NCBI RefSeq assembly: GCF_003071345.1
Contig: NZ_QCYK01000004.1
Location: 174,037 to 238,036, forward strand
From: Chitinophaga parva
Lineage (GTDB): Bacteria > Bacteroidota > Bacteroidia > Chitinophagales > Chitinophagaceae
Direction: 5' to 3'
DNA length: 64,000 bases
The number at the start of each line of letters is the position of its first letter. Positions within the stretch are counted from its first letter, which is position 1. Shown here in pieces: positions 60,272-64,000 of this stretch. The notes under the pieces were generated by a model. The model searched no databases. It was not told the DNA's origin and saw only the letters and a program-made list of their open reading frames with translations. The position numbers were made by a program, and so were the translations under genes.

Positions 60272-62542
60272 ATGAAATGGTTATCCCTTTTGTTTGGTTT
60301 GATTTGTCTGTTTGTTTGTAGTAATGCACAGGCCCAGATGGATGTTAAAACTGATCCACGTATTGCTCCCCTTTTAAGACAGGCTGCTAATGGGCAACCG
60401 GATCTGGTGATATTTGGTAGGAGTGCCTTATCCAATATGTATGTAGATATGGCCGTGCTGGATAAAACGAGAAAAACACTTTACTGGTTCACTTGTTACG
60501 GTACTGCCTACGATTCAACCCACTTACTTGAAAGTGAATTTAACCTTGTTGCCTCAAATACCGTTGATCCGTTCACCTTCTATACGGGACTATGGCGAAA
60601 AAATGAGGATTATTTAGAAGATGCAATAGCTGAGTACAGGCGGATTGGCAGCAGGCGCTAAAAGATACCAGTTATATCCGAAAACTCATCTATCACACGT
60701 TGCAGGACAAGGCAACGCAAAGTACATTGCAACAGATGATGGCTCTGGAGAGTTTGGTGAAGGAACATTTTCTCCGTTTATATTTGTTCAATACTCGGTC
60801 TCCTGCTCAACTGTTTTCAAACGATACATTTCTGCTTCGTAAGTCACTTGCGGGTAAAATGATGATGAAGCCAGATACTACTATTTACTATGCTACGTCT
60901 CCCACTGGCTTTGTGTCTAAGATTGCATTGTATAGCCAGGATTCGCTTATGATGTTTGTGTATGACGAACATGACTGTGTGATAGATAGCATGCCGCTTA
61001 GAACTGAAAGATATGCTTCTTTGTTAAAGTCAAAGGAGGACGTATTTCTATTATACAGAGGATGGTTGGAAATGAAAAGCCAACAAATAAAAGAAGCGCT
61101 GGATCAGGTTGCGAACTTACGTTATCGGCAGAATATCAGTTTATACAGACAAACTTATTGGGTAAAGAACAGACGGGAATTATTACTAGCTGAGGAGCGT
61201 TTAAGATCCGAACAACGCGATGTTGAACATAAAATAAATGTATTGACCTTGCCCAATGAAGAAGTGGTGGGATATATGCTTCGAAATGCTTATCCCGGAG
61301 GTACTGCAGAGATTTCTTATCTGCCTGGGCTGGGGTTTGTGTATACTGTGAGTAGTAAACGAGGTGAAAAGTTATATGAATTGTCAGATCATCGTGGGAA
61401 TGTAATGGCTGCGGTGAGTGACAGAAAGACCGGCGTAGACAACGGTAATACGGAAATTGCCTACTATAACGTGGATGTGGTAAATGCAAATGATTACTAT
61501 CCGTTTGGGGCTTTGATACCTGAGAGGACGTACAATAATGTTAATGATAAATATCGTTACGGGTTTAATGGAAAAGAGAATGATAATGATGTAAAGGGAG
61601 TGGGGAATCAGCAGGATGGATTATGGCCGACGAGTGTATGATCCAAGAATTGCGAAATTCCTTAGCGTGGATCCGCTTACGGCAAGTTATCCGGAATTGA
61701 CGCCTTACCAGTTTGCAAGTAATTCTCCGATTCAGGGCATCGATCTGGATGGGGAGGAGATTAAATATATCATAAAATTTTTCGTAGGATACGAATCCCA
61801 ACCGCGATATCATACAGAGGCGGCATATGGAGTCGCAATTAAAGCAATTTCGACAACAATAGAGGTCCATAAGTATCGAACTGTTGATGCACATGGGAAT
61901 GTTAGTTATTACACCCGGCCTAGTCCGTTCGTTGATCATGAGGATGCTGTTCCTACTAAAACTACTGCCTCTGCCTTAGGGCGTTTTAGTTACATTGATG
62001 GTGTATTTGGATTGAAAAAGGTTTTGGAGACTTTTGGACCTGAAATGGCTAGAACTGTTGAAAGAATGTACAGGACGGAGACAACGTCTGGCTATCCAAA
62101 AAAATACGGGTATGGCGTTTTCACGTCAGGGCAATATCGCAATACAGGTACAGGAGGAATGGAGGCCAGGCCGGGGCACGAACACGACCCTCCGTATTAT
62201 GGTTGGGCAGGAAAAGAGCTTTTTGAGCAACATCCTGAATATAGACCTTTGGGGCTTAATCCGATGTTTGAAGGTGTTGGCATGAGTGGACAGGGTGGTA
62301 ATCAGCAAGTCACCGATCATCCCAAACCGTTTATAATTTTTCCGACAGTGGAGGCGGCAATGATGTATAAAGTTGAGTATATTCAAAGGTATAATGGCAA
62401 TTGGGCACGTTGGGGAGCAATTGACCCATCTGCACAACAGAATTATAGAAACAGAGTGAGTCACAATAGCACCAAGATTACTGATTCATTAATGAGGGCA
62501 CTTGAAAATCAAGTGAATGTCAAAATAAATAAACCACAATGA
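60272..62542 (+). pseudogene. Second miniature Rhs-core toxin, broken by two frameshifts
   Basis: It is a paralog of the first toxin with the same signal peptide and N-terminus, a divergent Rhs core, and an unrelated C-terminal domain of about 250 residues. Reading frame 1 ends at a stop at 60661. Compared with the first copy, one base is missing near 60649, so the frame continues at QQALKDTSY. A tandem GGAT duplication near 61615-61622 then restores the original frame for DYGRRVYDPRIAKFLSVDP and the C-terminus. Net frame change is zero. The C-terminal segment FPTVEAAMMYKVEYIQRYNGN is reminiscent of lysozyme-like folds (weak). It is silent or phase-variable unless the shifts are sequencing errors. 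Confidence 0.75.
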
Positions 62543-63024
62543 ATAGATGTTTGTTTTTATTTCTTTGTTTTAGTCTCTGGGCATGCAGTGAAGTGCCGAA
62601 GAAGGGAGATGCTAGTGCAGCAGGTGATAGTGTAATTGTCACACATGACCAGATGGATTCGAGTAGTAATGGGCCGGATGTTACAGAAAGGCAATCTGGG
62701 TCGAGCGGTTTGGTAACGTGTGATCAGGCACTAAATCAGATGTTTCAGACAAGTAATTTCCAGCCAGATTCCGGTACCCGCTTATCGGACTATAGGGTAC
62801 ATATTAGTGATGAGCCAGGAGATAGTACATCAATAGCCATGAATATTTATTACATGCATAATGATGATAGTGCGTCAATCGGGATATTGAATCTAGACCT
62901 GCAAACCAGAAAATTACTAGATTTATCTCCGCAATTGGATGCCCCGGCAACGCTCACTTACGATTCAAGCTGGCTTAAAATTATACGTAATCAATGCGGT
63001 CCGCTACCTCTCGGAGCTTTCTGA
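62539..63024 (+). CDS. Lipoprotein, candidate immunity protein for the second toxin
   Basis: The 161-residue protein has a lipoprotein signal (LFLCFSLWAC at residue 16), a Ser/Asp-rich linker, and a C-terminal beta-rich domain (YRVHISDEPGDSTSIAMNIYYMHNDDSAS). Its ATG overlaps the toxin-gene stop (ATGA), typical of a toxin-immunity pair. Envelope localisation implies that the cognate C-terminal domain acts in the periplasm, for example on peptidoglycan (inference). Confidence 0.65.
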   Translation: MNRCLFLFLCFSLWACSEVPKKGDASAAGDSVIVTHDQMDSSSNGPDVTERQSGSSGLVTCDQALNQMFQTSNFQPDSGTRLSDYRVHISDEPGDSTSIAMNIYYMHNDDSASIGILNLDLQTRKLLDLSPQLDAPATLTYDSSWLKIIRNQCGPLPLGAF

Positions 63025-63161
63025 CAAAATTCTGTTATTACTTTGTTTCTTTACAATCTATCTGCAAGTTTGGGTCTGCCAAAGTGTTAACAATTTGTAG
63101 GATCTATTGTATTGAGTCGTCCTAAAATAGGTTGACAGATTTTAAAACATTCCTGGTTGGC
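63025..63161. other. AT-rich intergenic gap
   Basis: No gene is visible. A motif resembling an IS terminal inverted repeat is discussed among the rejected items. Confidence 0.35.
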
Positions 63162-63233
63162 TTAGATGATGCGAAGTAAAGCCAGAGGCAACGCTGGTAG
63201 ATCGTTGTAAGGAATAGTTGGGTTGTATGCCAT
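63162..63233 (-). pseudogene. N-terminal remnant of a Fic-family protein
   Basis: A 23-codon frame begins MAYNPTIPYNDLPALP, which matches the usual first residues of Bacteroidota Fic/DUF4172 proteins (NPTIPYNDLPxLPP). It breaks off into LLRII and a stop, with no Fic catalytic domain. It is debris of an AMPylase gene. Confidence 0.45.
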
Positions 63234-63309
63234 ATTGATGGGGGTAAGTTTTACCTTCGATTTAATTAACGAGGGCGAATATATGCAAAAAACGCCCTTG
63301 TTTTGCTGA

Positions 63310-63338
63310 CGAGGGCGTTTTTCGCCCTCGTTTTATTT
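63310..63338 (+). terminator. Terminator hairpin
   Basis: CGAGGGCG and CGCCCTCG form a perfect 8-bp stem around TTTTT and are followed by TTTTATTT. A partial second copy of the arms lies just upstream (GAGGGCG at 63271, CGCCCT at 63293). Confidence 0.65.
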
Positions 63339-63474
63339 AATGTCGCAAATGATAATAGGTAGCGATCGCCGGAGGCAAATTTATAAAGATTGCAGTTGCG
63401 TTTGTCAATCGAAGTTTCACTAGAGTAGATAGCCATCCCGGTATTCTTATAACGTACCTTTATATTATGAAACA

Positions 63475-63502
63475 AGGAAGCCGGTAGTCTCACCGGCTTC
63501 CT
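63475..63502. terminator. Terminator hairpin at the end of the debris gene
   Basis: AGGAAGCCGGT and ACCGGCTTCCT form a perfect 11-bp stem with a 6-base loop, just downstream (minus strand) of the 71-residue frame. Confidence 0.65.
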
Positions 63503-63517
63503 GTTGTAACAAAGGTG

Positions 63518-63733
63518 TTAGTTATCCCTAATAGCAGAGACAATATTGAATAAATCAGCCTGTGAAATATTCGACAGCAAGATATCGCGCTCCCATGTTT
63601 TTAGTAAATTGTTGTAAATCAATATTTTGAATAATTTACATATAAACAAAAAAATGCTATCGAATTGATATTCATCACAAAGTGCGTTCGAAAAAATGAT
63701 GCAACTTATTGTCAAGCTATAGACTGCGTGCAT
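63518..63733 (-). CDS. Small protein, possibly truncated
   Basis: The 71-residue frame opens with a signal-like hydrophobic segment (YSLTISCIIFSNALC), continues with aromatic residues (FLFICKLFKILIYNN), and ends with ERDILLSNISQADLFNIVSAIRD, which is encoded again in the next 70-bp repeat. It looks like one end of a duplicated gene. Confidence that it is expressed is low. Confidence 0.4.
   Translation of the reverse strand: MHAVYSLTISCIIFSNALCDEYQFDSIFLFICKLFKILIYNNLLKTWERDILLSNISQADLFNIVSAIRDN
63524..63593 (-). repeat. 70-bp direct repeat, copy 1
   Basis: On the minus strand it encodes the tail ERDILLSNISQADLFNIVSAIRD of the 71-residue protein. It differs from copy 2 at one position by eye. 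Confidence 0.85.
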
Positions 63734-63784
63734 TTTGGAACGATGAATAGAAATGCAGAATGCCTAACATTGATCCAATGATTA

Positions 63785-63854
63785 ATCCCTAATGGCAGAG
63801 ACAATATTGAATAAATCAGCCTGTGAAATATTCGACAGCAAGATATCGCGCTCC
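63785..63854 (-). repeat. 70-bp direct repeat, copy 2
   Basis: It encodes the same C-terminal tail, here preceded by LREAFNDLSPLA and a stop codon further upstream, so the rest of this second gene is lost. The copies are 261 bp apart. Confidence 0.85.
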
Positions 63855-63931
63855 GCTAAAGGGGACAAATCATTGAAAGCTTCCCTCAGTTAGTAACATT
63901 CAAAACTAAATCTTTCCATTCAAATCTTTGG

Positions 63932-63980
63932 TCCTTGAGGAACGTCGGAAGGGCGTAGCCCTGAAGACGTTCCTCAAGGA
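63932..63980. repeat. Large imperfect hairpin near the window end
   Basis: 15-base arms (TCCTTGAGGAACGTC and GACGTTCCTCAAGGA) enclose a symmetric 3/3 internal loop, an inner AGGGC / GCCCT stem and a GTA loop. No T-run follows. It could be a structured RNA element, a mobile-element end or a REP-like repeat. Confidence 0.6.
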
Positions 63981-64000
63981 AGGCCACTGGCGGCCGGTAC

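Noticed and set aside
63105..63160. Possible insertion-sequence end (GTCCTAAAATAGGTTGACA)
   Set aside because: It resembles terminal repeats of IS3-like elements, but no matching inverted end, transposase frame or target duplication was found nearby.

Overview
The window reads as a chromosomal segment of a Bacteroidota bacterium, most likely a Chitinophaga-like member of the Chitinophagaceae. This rests on family content and not on a search. The content includes SusC/Oar-type TonB-dependent receptors with carboxypeptidase-regulatory plug extensions, an ECF sigma/FecR/STN-receptor signalling set, FAS1, DUF4397-like and TIG lipoproteins, many AraC regulators, two-component hybrid kinases, a CusA-TolC fusion, and at least one promoter of the TTTG / TAnnTTTG Bacteroidota type. 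No rRNA, CRISPR array or intact transposase is visible; there is one tRNA, tRNA-Ser(UGA).

Layout. (1) 1-5.3 kb, plus strand: the late end of a prophage, with a tail or fibre C-terminus, two small membrane proteins (holin candidates), a BppU-like protein, a collagen-like fibre protein, two consecutive serine-esterase proteins, a lipoprotein with a C-terminal membrane anchor (unimolecular spanin architecture) and a GH25 endolysin, closed by a terminator. (2) 5.4-6.0 kb: a small protein and an XRE repressor-like protein; the promoter carries a perfect 22-bp palindrome between its two core elements. (3) 6.3-11.2 kb: an MFS transporter, two AraC regulators, an NAD-dependent epimerase-like protein, a DinB-like protein and a DUF1330 protein. 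(4) 11.2-17.2 kb, minus strand: a heavy-metal RND efflux operon with a His-rich small protein, a pump fused to a TolC-like channel, and an adaptor lipoprotein. (5) 17.2-24.4 kb: housekeeping and accessory enzymes (PEP mutase/isocitrate lyase-like, SRPBCC, SnoaL-like, SDR, VOC) and three more AraC-type regulators.

(6) 24.4-41.4 kb, minus strand: the most coherent system. An ECF sigma factor and a FecR anti-sigma factor precede a tightly packed eight-gene run. It holds an STN-domain TonB receptor, a DUF4397-like lipoprotein, an unclassified lipoprotein, three lipoproteins each with two FAS1 domains, an Oar-like TonB receptor, and a lipoprotein with five TIG repeats and NHL-like repeats. It looks like a self-sensing outer-surface module; its ligand is unknown and there is no SusD partner. 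(7) 41.5-56.9 kb: an S41 peptidase and a divergent M3 peptidase (tandem operator-like dyads between them), a degenerate receiver protein, a Crp/Fnr regulator, several small unknown proteins, a response regulator overlapping a dual-core hybrid histidine kinase, MsrA, and a MutS2-like protein without an Smr domain.

(8) 57.0-64.0 kb, lower GC and visibly duplicated: tRNA-Ser followed by two tandem paralogous units. Each starts with a secreted miniature Rhs-core protein that has a different C-terminal domain and its own downstream immunity candidate. The second toxin gene has a one-base deletion and a 4-bp duplication that cancel each other. The window ends in gene debris: a Fic-like N-terminal scrap, a 70-bp direct repeat that encodes the same C-terminal tail twice, and a large hairpin.
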